From NCBI RefSeq assembly GCF_000235365.1, contig NC_016450.1, positions 1,302,001 to 1,366,000 on the forward strand: a stretch of 64,000 nucleotides of DNA. The letters are read 5' to 3'. This stretch comes from Eremothecium cymbalariae DBVPG#7215 (lineage: Eukaryota > Ascomycota > Saccharomycetes > Saccharomycetales > Saccharomycetaceae). The notes under the pieces are model-generated. The model had not been told where the DNA came from. It made no database searches and was given only the letters and a program-made list of their open reading frames with translations. How positions within the stretch are numbered: the first letter of the stretch is position 1; each line of letters starts with the position of its first letter. Shown here in pieces: positions 8,658 through 18,316 of this stretch. A program made the translations under genes and the position numbers.

Positions 8658-11417
8658 TCATTCTATACTTGAACACACAAATGCAAAAGTCATAACATTA
8701 GGGAGATCGACTAATGTTCTTTCAATGATTGGATCTCTGAGATCCGCAATTAATTCAGGGTTTATATGCCTATAGCCAACTAGACACTTTCTCATTAATT
8801 CGTTCTTTAAGGCTGACGCTTCTTTTTGATGCTCTTCTACCATATCTTTGAAGTCAGATGCACACATCCAACCATCCGTATTAACTTCGCTAGTACTTTC
8901 TTTATCAGCAGAGTGAGGCTTGCAAAGGTCTTTTTCCTCGAACTGATGCCCAAGTCCCGGACATGAACAAATAAGATCATGCGTATTACATTTTGTCGCC
9001 GTCTGGATAGTAAATAAATCTTTTAAATCTTCTTTCTCGAATAAATTATCGTTAGTCTTTTCGTCTAAATGATTGTCTAAGAACTTCTTGCTCAAATTAT
9101 TCTTCATTAATTGTCTTTGGAAGATTTTCTCGTCAATACAGCCTGTAGTGACAAGTCTATAAATGAAGCATGGCCTTTTTTGACCATCTCTATGAATTCT
9201 TGACATAGCTTGAAGATCCACAGATGGATTCCAATCATTATCAAATAATATTAGCCGAGATGCACCAATTAAATTTAGCCCCACGCCCCCAGATTTGGCG
9301 CTGAGCAGAAAGCCAAATACATTGGGGCTTGAATTGAACAAGCTAACGATAGAGTCACGCTCTTTAGCTGGAGTAGATCCATCAAGCCGTACAAATGAGA
9401 GACTTGATGAGGCCATTAATCCTTGGATAATATCTAACGTTTGGGTATAATTAGAAACAATAACAACCTTTTCACCGTCGGTATTGTTCCTAATATGACT
9501 TAACAATGACATTAAAACCTTTAGTTTTCCTGAATCTATGGAGTTCACTAATTTTGCAAATTTTCCATGGTTTTGGATTGTGTTTTGATAATAAGGGTCT
9601 GAACTTATTAAACTTGGAGAATTGCATACTTTTTTAAAAAGTGTAATTAGACCTAATGATGATGAGGTTTGTAGTCTTTGAAAATCTATCTGGCCTGCTA
9701 ATAATAACATTTTGAAGGTTTCAATCTGATGCACTGTTGGTTTACAAAAAATTACTAGGTCTGTTTTGGGAGGTAAATAGTTTGCAATAATAGAGCTAGT
9801 TCTTCTTAAAGTAAACCTTTTGGTAATTTCTATCAAATCCTGGGATTTCGACTCACCCAAAGATTGTATCTTTTCACTAAATCTATTGTTAACATCTCTT
9901 GCCCTAGTTATAGGATTGATATATGTTCTTTTGAAACATGAGAATGAACCCAATATGCCTGGATTGATAAAGTTAATGATAGTGTAAAATTCATTTAAAT
10001 CATTTTGTATTGGTGTACCTGTTAAAATTACTTTCCTGTCGATATCTAAATCAGTCAAACACTTCAAAATCTTAGAATTTGCATTTTTCAGTCTATGTCC
10101 TTCATCACATACCAAAAGTCCTAGTTTATTCTTTCCTTGTTCCAATTCAGAAACCACGGCCAACAATTTTTCATAACCAAGAATCAATACATGGTAGGTT
10201 CTCTGTACTCTTAGGAAATTCCTTACGTCAGATTTATCCTTCTCTGGCGTGTTTTTGTTGCTTAGTGTCAGAACACCAATCTTGTTCAATGGTAGCCATT
10301 TTGTAAATTCCTTCTTCCAATTACCTATTAAAGTTACGGGACATACAACGAGTATTTTGTGGCACATTCCTTGCAATGCTACTCCACTCTGCGAACACGG
10401 TACATTTGAAGGCTTTGGGTGTTGTTTTAACAGCGTCCATATCAATGTTATGGTCATATATGTCTTCCCTAATCCCATTTCATCAGCCAATAAACACCCT
10501 TTAATATCACCATCGTATTCTAATGTAATATCCTTTTGCACATCGTCATTTTCTGGCCTCGACAACCCTCTAATGCAATCATACATAAATTTAACACCAA
10601 TTCTTTGATGTGGCCTCAAGGTTTTTGAAAGTAGTGGATCAACAATAATTTCCACCTCATCATCAACTGCTCTGTTCATAACTAGCGGGTTTTCTATTTT
10701 CGTTTTGTCAAAGAGAGCCTGGTAAGTTTTATCACCATTTCTAAGAGAGCTATTGCTTGTCAGTGCTGCAGTTGACTCTGATTGTTTAAGTACAGACCTA
10801 AATTTGGTTTCAATTGTTGGAGTGAATAATTTAGATATGGGGACTCTGGTTGGGACATTGGCGTCTTTTGGACCGCTAAGGCTAGGAAATGCTGTGGGAT
10901 TACGTCGCGCAATATGCAAGCCTTCTTTATCGGAGTCAGATATTGAGCCTTGTGGTTTTAAAAGCCGTAAAGTATCAGCGTATTCCTTCGTATCTGTGAT
11001 CTCATAATCCAACTGACATTCCCAGCCTGAACCGCACTTCAAGATCAGATCGCTCATATCTTTATTGAGATACCACGGATGTGTGCCTAGACGTTTTCCA
11101 CCCTCGTTGTATAACGTTATGTGTTCCTCACTAGCTGATATGAGTCCATAGCCATCACCATCCCACGTCTTGTTCTTCTTGGTACTGCTCTTCCTAAATG
11201 TTATCATGTACAATCGAGCATTCAATTTGCGTTTTTTAGTCTGTTCAACTTCAGACTTAGCATTGGTCTCGGATATCGTTATCGGTACTACATATTTTGC
11301 ATCCTGGCCCTGAGAAGAGATATTGTCCACTTCACATTGTGATGATAATTTACCCGCCATTTTAGGAGCCTTAAATGGTTTATTCTGATAGCTTTGTAAA
11401 GACGACCTATATGACAT
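8658..11417 (-). CDS. RDH54: Swi2/Snf2-family DNA translocase Rdh54/Tid1
   Basis: The 919-residue product is collinear with S. cerevisiae Rdh54 (YBR073W), a Rad54 paralogue that works with Rad51/Dmc1 in recombination and removes Rad51 from duplex DNA. Helicase motifs are complete: motif I LADEMGLGKTYM (about residue 306), motif II CDEGHRLKN (about 437), motif III LTGTPIQNDLNEF, and motifs V/VI SAKSGGVGLNL and QAMSRIHRDGQK. A short N-terminal basic region carries NKPFKAPK, as in the yeast protein. The start is the ATG at 11417 (MSYRSSLQSYQNKPFK); the frame is open 12 codons further up but without an ATG. Only 66 bp separate its stop from that of convergent VMS1. Confidence 0.95.
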   Translation of the reverse strand: MSYRSSLQSYQNKPFKAPKMAGKLSSQCEVDNISSQGQDAKYVVPITISETNAKSEVEQTKKRKLNARLYMITFRKSSTKKNKTWDGDGYGLISASEEHITLYNEGGKRLGTHPWYLNKDMSDLILKCGSGWECQLDYEITDTKEYADTLRLLKPQGSISDSDKEGLHIARRNPTAFPSLSGPKDANVPTRVPISKLFTPTIETKFRSVLKQSESTAALTSNSSLRNGDKTYQALFDKTKIENPLVMNRAVDDEVEIIVDPLLSKTLRPHQRIGVKFMYDCIRGLSRPENDDVQKDITLEYDGDIKGCLLADEMGLGKTYMTITLIWTLLKQHPKPSNVPCSQSGVALQGMCHKILVVCPVTLIGNWKKEFTKWLPLNKIGVLTLSNKNTPEKDKSDVRNFLRVQRTYHVLILGYEKLLAVVSELEQGKNKLGLLVCDEGHRLKNANSKILKCLTDLDIDRKVILTGTPIQNDLNEFYTIINFINPGILGSFSCFKRTYINPITRARDVNNRFSEKIQSLGESKSQDLIEITKRFTLRRTSSIIANYLPPKTDLVIFCKPTVHQIETFKMLLLAGQIDFQRLQTSSSLGLITLFKKVCNSPSLISSDPYYQNTIQNHGKFAKLVNSIDSGKLKVLMSLLSHIRNNTDGEKVVIVSNYTQTLDIIQGLMASSSLSFVRLDGSTPAKERDSIVSLFNSSPNVFGFLLSAKSGGVGLNLIGASRLILFDNDWNPSVDLQAMSRIHRDGQKRPCFIYRLVTTGCIDEKIFQRQLMKNNLSKKFLDNHLDEKTNDNLFEKEDLKDLFTIQTATKCNTHDLICSCPGLGHQFEEKDLCKPHSADKESTSEVNTDGWMCASDFKDMVEEHQKEASALKNELMRKCLVGYRHINPELIADLRDPIIERTLVDLPNVMTFAFVCSSIE

Positions 11418-11693
11418 CTTACAATTGGATACATGCAATCTATGTGGCCTCAAACTTGGTAATAATTTATGCTATATGAATCGTAAGCTAGTAACTTGTA
11501 ATGCGGATGGCGTTTGTTTACTTCGCAGAAACCTGCTTCTTAGGTTTTTACCCATAAAATAATGACGCTATTGACAATCTATAAACTCATTATAATTAAA
11601 ATCAACGATTTCATAAAAAAGCATATTAAATAAAATAAGACATATTATATGTTTAATATGGAGAGGCGAGAGTATTATATCTGAATGCTGAAA

Positions 11694-13403
11694 TCAATGC
11701 ATACCTAGATTTCGGCAACGCTGAACAGTTTCCCAATAAGTTTGCTTTTGCTTATTTCTACACCAAGGGCCAACCTTCGCCATAAGAATAAAACTAGAAT
11801 TGCACACAAGAGAAATAAAGGCCAATGCTATGAAACATTTCTTATAACCCATATTCTGAACCCAACTAGTTATCCCGTAACTAATACCGAAAGACATAAG
11901 GTTACGAATCAAAATTACAACAACCATAGCTTCTGTTGCTAGTTCTTTGTAACAATCAACAATATATGTGGTACTTGTTACGATTCCAAAGATACCGCAT
12001 CCTCCAAGGATGCCCATTGCAATAACCAATCCTGACCAATGTATTTTGTGCTCCGCACCTACACCCCAGAGGATACAAGCGAAAAACCCAAGTAGAACAT
12101 AGGGTATAAGGACCCATAAACGATCCTCCGCCAATGATTTACCGCCCCTCCAAACAGCTATGCGTATTTTTAATTGGTCTGAAAAGTAACCAGAGATGTA
12201 GAATAGTATGAGGCTGAATATCGTGGGGGATATATATGCCAATCCAAAAATGTTGGTTTCAAAATTATAAGGTACACCGGTTAATATTAAAGCTCCTGTT
12301 GCATTCATCACATTGAAAGAGATCAGTGAAGTCCCATACAGAAAGCCAGCCCACAAAACGATAGGAAACCTACACATCAAAAATGGCATTATGAAGTACT
12401 GGTGTAATAAAAACTTCGGCTTCTTTCCACTGATTAAAGACAACTTGGAATAAAATGATTTGGAAGTATACTTGGGTTCATAATCTGAAGATACAACGAC
12501 AACATCAGACGCCTGATTGAAAACAGCAAAACCATTAGGTTGTTCCAGATTTGTAGCTGCAATAGGTTCTTTCTGTTCCTCTGAAGAAAGACTACCATCG
12601 CTCCGACCAGCAGTGCACAATTGTATTACTACATTAGAGTTGTTTTGATGAATGGCTGGAATAATAAGCCTATTGGTTTTGCCATTAATCTTCAATACAC
12701 GATTGTAATTCGTCTCTTCCATGAAGAAGAATAGGAATATGAAACAGAAAACATCAAGTACAGCGCATCCCCACATTACCCACCTCCAACTCTCACTGTC
12801 TGACACGAAGCCCGAAACAGCTGGCGCGAGGTAAGATCCAACAAGCAGCATCAATGCGTACAAAGATAACCCTAGCGATCTTTCATGTTCAAAAAATAAA
12901 TCTGACATAGTTATTTCCGGCAGTGATTCAATTGGTGATCCTACAAAGCCTTGCAAGATTTTTGACACAATCCACATGTCGTTCGTCTTTATGAAAGACG
13001 GCCAAAGGCATATGGCAGCTGTGGAAAGCATAGAAAACAGGTATACAGGCCTCTTTCCATATTGTAGCGCTAAAGGTTGGAAAACCAAACCCCCAAGACC
13101 AAGAAATAGGAACATATACCCTGTTCCATGGTTCAACTTCTCAAGACTAATATCAGTGCTCTGCTCAATACTGGTCAACACGGAATATATTGCCGCTGTG
13201 GGAACAACAACCCCCAACGTATATGCAAGCACACAGACCACAGCCAGCCACTTCCTCCTAAATTCCCAGTTCAAAGGATCATCCGGATCATCAGAAGGTG
13301 TGGGATTCAAAACAACTTTATTTTTATCCTCGTCTTCGACAGATCTTTGAACAAGGTATGAATCGCCCGGAACGACTGTGAAGTCAAGCTTCATCATCGA
13401 CAT
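11694..13403 (-). CDS. MFS transporter, DHA1 family, Hol1-like
   Basis: This 569-residue polytopic protein has about 12 membrane segments and a long hydrophilic loop between segments 6 and 7 (about residues 235-335). The N-terminal DDPDDPLNWEFRRKW motif is typical of fungal DHA1 drug/polyamine:H+ antiporters. The C-terminal WETVQRCRNLG tail and overall layout resemble Hol1, a polyamine and cation importer, but similarity is distant and several DHA1 subgroups share it. Substrate is therefore unassigned. It sits between RDH54 and a gene-poor region at what looks like a synteny junction. The leader contains upstream ATGs (13534-13433 is the longest uORF), though none matches the known Hol1 stalling peptide. 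Confidence 0.85.
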   Translation of the reverse strand: MSMMKLDFTVVPGDSYLVQRSVEDEDKNKVVLNPTPSDDPDDPLNWEFRRKWLAVVCVLAYTLGVVVPTAAIYSVLTSIEQSTDISLEKLNHGTGYMFLFLGLGGLVFQPLALQYGKRPVYLFSMLSTAAICLWPSFIKTNDMWIVSKILQGFVGSPIESLPEITMSDLFFEHERSLGLSLYALMLLVGSYLAPAVSGFVSDSESWRWVMWGCAVLDVFCFIFLFFFMEETNYNRVLKINGKTNRLIIPAIHQNNSNVVIQLCTAGRSDGSLSSEEQKEPIAATNLEQPNGFAVFNQASDVVVVSSDYEPKYTSKSFYSKLSLISGKKPKFLLHQYFIMPFLMCRFPIVLWAGFLYGTSLISFNVMNATGALILTGVPYNFETNIFGLAYISPTIFSLILFYISGYFSDQLKIRIAVWRGGKSLAEDRLWVLIPYVLLGFFACILWGVGAEHKIHWSGLVIAMGILGGCGIFGIVTSTTYIVDCYKELATEAMVVVILIRNLMSFGISYGITSWVQNMGYKKCFIALAFISLVCNSSFILMAKVGPWCRNKQKQTYWETVQRCRNLGMH

Positions 13404-13432
13404 CCAATCAAATTCAAACGTCCTCTAACTTC

Positions 13433-13534
13433 TCACAAGTGCAACTTACAGCAACCTTGAGAATGAATACCAAACAAATATAGCACCGCCTGCAAAAACC
13501 AAATCTGTCTCCTCACACTTAGATCTAGACCCAT
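13433..13534 (-). promoter_or_regulatory. Upstream ORF in the leader of the Hol1-like transporter
   Basis: A 33-codon ORF starts with ATG at 13534 and ends with TGA at 13433-13435, 29 bp before the transporter ATG and in a different frame. HOL1 in S. cerevisiae is controlled by polyamines through a short uORF ending in Pro-Ser-stop. This uORF does not have that ending, so any regulatory role is inference. The transcription start is unknown, so it may not be in the mRNA. Confidence 0.25.
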
Positions 13535-14275
13535 AAAATTAATCTACCTCCACTGACACCTGTATAGCTTCTGAAGCCTACCGGTACACACAGAGAGAGA
13601 CACAGAGAAAGACACACTAATCGATACCCTAGAAAGCTACCCCTGCTGCCCAAAAATATCCTTCTTTAAGTCTCAACAATTTACATCCTCTGCCTGCCCT
13701 TTTGCAATCATCACAATCAATGAATGATATCTCTCACCTTGTTGGACTGTTGATATCGGAAACCCATCACAATACAAACCCCTTTGCTATTAGCTTATCT
13801 GTTTCTTTTTATTGTGTTCCAATCTTTATGTCTTGCTAAGACACCACCCACTGCGACCACCCATAGCGGAAGTAAGACACCTCCTCGTTCCAATCTCACA
13901 TCAACCCACTATCGTGCTCAATCCAAACCGAATCCAGCATACACCCATGTTTACACTCTACCTTTACAACTCTTCCCAACGGTTCGGAACGCTCCAACGG
14001 AACATTGCGGGATGAATTTCACCCACCATATTCTTCCTCCCACACACAAAACTAAACATCTATCGTACACTGCCATCATGCATTGGACCCAACCAAAACC
14101 AGCACTTGAACAAAAAATGGCAGCAACCGTCCAATATACCATGTTCGGAATGTGCCTACTATTTCTCTGTACCTAGTCTTCAGCAGATTCCTAAAAATTA
14201 CGTAAATTATATATTTGATGTGTTATCATTTTCAGAAACAGGATAAGGAGATAATACACGAACAGCACATTAGCC
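13535..14275. other. Gene-free interval upstream of the Hol1-like gene
   Basis: I see no supportable gene. The + strand is C/A-rich and G-poor over about 13,430-14,130, unlike the neighbouring intergenic DNA. Open frames here (for example 13784-14176) lack an ATG at their start and are composition artefacts. Minimal upstream ATGs for the transporter occur on the - strand near 13,684 and 13,709. Confidence 0.6.
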
Positions 14276-14464
14276 ATGTCACGAATGGAACCTAAGCGAC
14301 AATTTAGGGTGCTAGATACGATTATATCCAAGCCTACTATCGGAAGATTGATTCTTGCTTATTTTTATGGAAGCATGTTGTTTGGACTTATTGTTTTATT
14401 AGAAGCTTATAATCTATTTCAGGTAGTCCGAAACTTCGCTAAAAAATGCAGGTATGGCAGTTGA
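14276..14464 (+). CDS. Hypothetical single-pass membrane protein, 62 aa (uncertain)
   Basis: An ATG-started ORF encodes a small basic protein with one clear hydrophobic helix (about residues 22-46, around ILAYFYGSMLFGLIVLLEAY), flanked by a basic N-terminus (MSRMEPKRQF) and a basic tail (RNFAKKCRYGS). This resembles small mitochondrial inner-membrane or ER proteins, but I cannot name a family. It lies alone in about 1.7 kb of otherwise gene-free DNA. The hydrophobic block with positive flanks argues against chance, but one short ORF in AT-rich DNA is weak evidence. Confidence 0.4.
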   Translation: MSRMEPKRQFRVLDTIISKPTIGRLILAYFYGSMLFGLIVLLEAYNLFQVVRNFAKKCRYGS

Positions 14465-15124
14465 GCTGTGAAAGTCATACTGTTGAGATTAATACCAAAT
14501 GATGGGCCACAGAATTCCAAAAGGATGCAGAGTATTCTGCACCAAATGCATAACTACAAAGCTTCTTGAAAGCAATATTACTATACTTTATTTGATTGTG
14601 TTTTAATTTTGTGTTTTTTATTAATTGTTATCTGAGATGACAGACAAAACTTTTGTGGATATAGAGGGAATACAGAAGCAAGTAGTTCTGCAAAGAGTTG
14701 AGTCGCGGGGTGGGGGACAAGTTTCCTGGTCAGGTGCATTTTAAGGATTTAATATTATCGTTCAATATGGGCTGAAAACGTTCTGGGAAGTGTTACCATG
14801 AACTCCACGGAAAAGGTCACTATATCACTCGGTTTTGATGTTTCTGCGACATTCTTGTTGCCCCAAGGATGTCTGCTGCAACACCAAAGGAGCCATGAGA
14901 ATGGAGAAATGGTTTATAAAACAAACTCGGACATGGCATATGCTGACTGGAACTGTTAAAAAGAGGTCTTATGCTTTACTGCTATAAACCCCTAGGAGCA
15001 TCTACATGTTGTAAAAAGCTTGGAGACGGGGATGGGTTTCTTGATATATAATATGAAGATGCAGAATTTTATTTTCAACAATCGGTTGTCTAGGCAAGCC
15101 ATACGCATGTATATGGCCCGCACA
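14465..15124. other. Gene-free interval
   Basis: No ORF, tRNA or recognised repeat is supported here. A G-rich patch (around 14,706-14,722) is the only compositional oddity. The neighbouring genes converge on this interval, so it should hold two transcript ends. Confidence 0.5.
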
Positions 15125-15505
15125 CTAATTCTTTTCGTGCTCCTCTACCAGCAGATCATGAAAACTTTCGTGGCTGAACCTGCCGTGTTCTTTAATGTTG
15201 TTTCTTAGGTAACTATTATCTATATTAGTGTATAACATCTCGTACTTTTGTTTTCGCAACATCCATATGTCATTGTAGAAAATTCCAAAGACGGCAGGAG
15301 CATCTCCAAACCCTTTCATATCCAATGCAAGGCCTTTCAATGAGACGTTGGTTTTCGAACCAGGATATTGTTTCTTGTAATTTTCCACAAAGTCGTTTAC
15401 AAACTGTTGTCTCTCCGGAACGGTTAGGTCATGCCATTTCTTAAAGCTGCTGCCTACATGCCTATGCCGTCTGATGGAAGACACCTGCAAGCTGGATCTG
15501 AGCAT
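15125..15505 (-). CDS. Small mitochondrial-type protein, possible YMR252C orthologue
   Basis: This ATG-started ORF of 126 codons has an N-terminus rich in Arg/Ser/His and lacking acidic residues for about 25 positions (MLRSSLQVSSIRRHRHVGSS), as in a mitochondrial presequence. A soluble segment with KWHDLTVPERQQFVNDFVENY and FGIFYNDIWMLRKQKYEM follows. S. cerevisiae has an uncharacterised mitochondrial protein of similar length, YMR252C, close to GFD1 and COX7. Here the gene sits beside GFD1, so orthology is likely by position and size, but I did not verify residue identity. It is divergent from GFD1 across 808 bp. Confidence 0.6.
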   Translation of the reverse strand: MLRSSLQVSSIRRHRHVGSSFKKWHDLTVPERQQFVNDFVENYKKQYPGSKTNVSLKGLALDMKGFGDAPAVFGIFYNDIWMLRKQKYEMLYTNIDNSYLRNNIKEHGRFSHESFHDLLVEEHEKN

Positions 15506-16313
15506 GATTCATGCAATTCAAAAAGATCTTTTTATCCCTTTGTCCCTCTTGACCCACCTTGGAATATGACCTTGTCTCTCTGTCTGCCTCAGGAACTCTT
15601 AACCTTTTCCATTAAAATAGCATCGTAACAGCTCAGATTTTCACACACTAATTTTGCAAATAAACCCAATTAAGTACTTCAACTAAAAATCTACCAAGTG
15701 GTACTAGTTTCGAAGCAATATCTGCCTCAATCTGGCAGACAGTGGTTTATTTAGAAGTCCTTACTAACATACACACAGAGACGTAGAATAAGAGTATGTA
15801 CCGTCCATGCCCCCGACGATGCATTCCGGTGTCCCATTCTCAGCCATCTTTCAGCGTTTGCTCGATACAGAGAAATGGGGAGAGGCTACTCTAATTAGAA
15901 AACTCTCGTAATCCCTTACATCATAGTGCTGCTGCAGACAGAAGGTGAGTTTTGGTTCTCTTAAGGAGTAATAAATTTTGGGTTATTCAAGTACTTTTTT
16001 ATTGGAGGAGATATAGGCAACGAATAGTTGGCAAGAAATGTTGGGTATTCAGCGTAGCATGGCTATAAGACAACTGAACTGTCACCACAAGTAGAAGAAA
16101 CGCCAAAAACATGATCTTTCCAAGTAGATCTCTCAACCAAAAAGCTTTGCTGAGTTTCTGTGTGTTAGTACTTGAGTTTCTTAGTCACCTTGGCCTTTAA
16201 TTTTAAAAAATTTCGGAGGTAAGGTGCATTAATTGAAATATGCCAATATGACAAGATTAGTAATATATAGGAGGAGATTTGGGAGCTAAGACTATCCAGA
16301 CACTCGTATATCT
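15506..16313. other. Long divergent promoter region (YMR252C-like / GFD1)
   Basis: No gene is supported. The interval must hold both promoters. It contains TACTAAC at about 15,764 (+) and about 16,174 (-), but no suitably placed GTATGT donor, so I do not call an intron. Confidence 0.5.
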
Positions 16314-17159
16314 ATGCCGCTAGATTCTAAATGGGCTACAGCTGCAGAGACAAGCCCACAGTCAGAAACTAGGGGACGGAAGGCATCCTTGTCTAATAAG
16401 AAATATGGCCAAAGGAATGGTGGTGCGAACCCAATGAAGTGGTCTTCTGCTAGAAGTGGCCAGAATGATGAGCCAGCCCATATTAGAAGTACTACTGGTA
16501 AGTTAAAAAGTAGAGGCACAGAAGTCCCAGCGTCTTCCGGCTCCGCAAACTCTGTTACTAGTGATCTGGAGCTTTCAGAATCTAGGCCGTCTACTGGTGG
16601 TAGTGACCTCAATCCCAGGAACCGTATATTTGACAGGCATGTTTCTTCTGACACAGCTGGTGCTGGTAGAAGTGGTACATCGGAGGAAAATGATGGAATT
16701 CAAGAACAAAAACCCAACCCGCTAGCGGTTGTACTAGGGCTTGCTGCGCCCAGTAGTACTCCTAAGGAGCGTACGAAAAGACGGCATAATCACAAGCCTG
16801 CGACAAGACATGTGTCGAGGACACACGTATCAGAAGCGGCCTCAACAAACAGGTTACATGCCTCAAATGCCTTAGCTGCTCGTTTAGGATTCAATGCTGA
16901 CGCAAAGGATCAGAGTGATGTTTCTGGTCATGATAAAGATGAGCGTCCTTCCAAGGGTAGCCCCCTAAGAACCAATGTCCTGAAGAAGAAAATCGAAGAA
17001 CAGAAGAGAATGCTTGAAGAGAAAAAACATAAAGCTCTACAGAAGCAGATCTTGGATGAATTCCTATGCGACGAATGCCCATTGGAATGGGATGAGAGTG
17101 AATTGGTAGGACAGTTGGATAGGTTACAATTTAAACCTGGTTCAAATAACATAAAGTAG
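16314..17159 (+). CDS. GFD1: mRNA-export cofactor Gfd1
   Basis: Gfd1 (YMR255W) is a coiled-coil protein that binds Dbp5, Gle1, Nab2 and Zds1 and promotes mRNA export at the cytoplasmic face of the nuclear pore. The identifying features are at the two ends: the N-terminus MPLDSKWA and a C-terminal coiled coil (about 222-265) with LKKKIEEQKRMLEEKKHK followed by ILDEFL and a conserved acidic tail with LVGQLDRLQF. The middle is low-complexity, Ser/Arg/Asn-rich and longer than in S. cerevisiae (281 against 188 residues), as is usual for disordered regions. The ATG at 16314 matches the yeast start. Confidence 0.88.
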   Translation: MPLDSKWATAAETSPQSETRGRKASLSNKKYGQRNGGANPMKWSSARSGQNDEPAHIRSTTGKLKSRGTEVPASSGSANSVTSDLELSESRPSTGGSDLNPRNRIFDRHVSSDTAGAGRSGTSEENDGIQEQKPNPLAVVLGLAAPSSTPKERTKRRHNHKPATRHVSRTHVSEAASTNRLHASNALAARLGFNADAKDQSDVSGHDKDERPSKGSPLRTNVLKKKIEEQKRMLEEKKHKALQKQILDEFLCDECPLEWDESELVGQLDRLQFKPGSNNIK

Positions 17160-17323
17160 AATTATAAGTATGTTTTTGTATGTATAACGTATGTCAGTAA
17201 TAAATCAATCCTAATGTATATGTAGATGGATAATTTAATATCCAGTTCATGTTGAGAGAAGGATGGGGTTATTTTGTTCAATAGGCCACTGAGTTTGCGT
17301 TATACATGCTATTTATCAATTAA

Positions 17324-18316
17324 TTAATTACTTTCCGTTTTGTGTAGGACATATCGTACAAGCTCACCATTCTCCAACCTTAGTAAATCGATCTGTTCCA
17401 GCCTTGCATCAACATGATATTGTCCCTTATATACTATCACGGAATCTGGACTTAAATGCATCTTACCTAGAAAACAGATATGCATGGAATGGTCGTGTTC
17501 ATTCCGTTTAGGTAACGGATGTTCATACTTGAAATCGCCCAAAACTTTATCGGGATTCACGACCTGGAACAAATCCGATGTGCGCAAGCCGAAAACACTC
17601 AAAAACTTCTCCACCATACGCTGTATGCTAATTGGTCGATACGCCATTCTCCAATCAAGAATAGGCGGTATTCGATGCCACTTGTCGTCAGTTTTCTCTA
17701 AACGTGAGCTACTTGGTCTCATAACTATACCTTTGATGCAAGGATCCTCATCTTCGCACCAGACCTGAAACTGATCTGACTGCGGCTTCCTGCCATAATT
17801 CGTGCGTAGCGGTACGCCAAATTGTTCCTTAATCATTTTATGCATTGATAACTTCTCTAAAACTCTAAATTCTACAATGCGCTTCACCTCCTGGATATTT
17901 AAACCAGCAGCATCCTTGGTACTAAGCGGTCTCGACCTCTTCGCAGGCCAAACGGGAATGAAAACCTCCTCCCCTTTATAAACCACCTTATATCCTACCG
18001 AGTAGCCAAAGAGTATTCCAAATACCGTTACGAAAATTGAAGACCAAACCGTTTTCTTGCGATGTCTCTGCTGCTCCCTAATCGACGTGCTTAGCGCATC
18101 GGCCAACACGTTCTGCCCTGGTTTAAATAAAGACGTTTTATCACGAATAGCACCATTTCCAAACGCCTGCTCCTGGAAGAAGTTGGGCGGTTCCCGTGCC
18201 TTATTGGTTTTGGGATCAGTAAAGATGTGGGTAGGATCTGGGGGGTTTCCAGAAAGAGTCCGCAACATTGTGGTTGAGAACGCACGTTGCCATGGTTTAA
18301 ATAAAACCACATTCAT
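17324..18316 (-). CDS. AIM39: Mitochondrial membrane protein Aim39
   Basis: Orthologue of Aim39 (YOL053W), whose loss alters mitochondrial genome inheritance; molecular function is unknown. The 330 residues begin with an Arg-rich presequence-like segment (MNVVLFKPWQRAFSTTMLRTL). One membrane span (about residues 92-112, SSIFVTVFGILFGYSVGYKV) is preceded by a basic RHRKK. The family-typical blocks RVLEKLSMHKMIKEQFGVPL and FQVWCEDEDPCIKGIV follow, giving a single-span protein with a large C-terminal domain. In S. cerevisiae it adjoins PSH1; here COX7 lies between them. Confidence 0.93.
   Translation of the reverse strand: MNVVLFKPWQRAFSTTMLRTLSGNPPDPTHIFTDPKTNKAREPPNFFQEQAFGNGAIRDKTSLFKPGQNVLADALSTSIREQQRHRKKTVWSSIFVTVFGILFGYSVGYKVVYKGEEVFIPVWPAKRSRPLSTKDAAGLNIQEVKRIVEFRVLEKLSMHKMIKEQFGVPLRTNYGRKPQSDQFQVWCEDEDPCIKGIVMRPSSSRLEKTDDKWHRIPPILDWRMAYRPISIQRMVEKFLSVFGLRTSDLFQVVNPDKVLGDFKYEHPLPKRNEHDHSMHICFLGKMHLSPDSVIVYKGQYHVDARLEQIDLLRLENGELVRYVLHKTESN

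Noticed and set aside
13404..13720. Hol1-type polyamine-sensing uORF (ending Pro-Ser-stop)
   Set aside because: Upstream ATGs exist but none of their peptides ends in Pro-Ser.
13784..14176. 130-codon frame with a hydrophobic start and end, like a small secreted or GPI protein
   Set aside because: It begins with TTG, has no ATG near its start, and its Thr/Pro/His-rich composition follows from C/A-rich DNA.
14420..14455. CCGAAA flanked by an A-run, resembling centromere element CDEIII
   Set aside because: The match lacks the TGTTT...TTTCCGAAA context, has no CACRTG element at the right distance and no AT-rich CDEII.
15755..15800. TACTAAC near 15,764 as a 5'-UTR intron of GFD1
   Set aside because: No upstream GTATGT donor at a plausible distance; GFD1 has a normal N-terminus without one.
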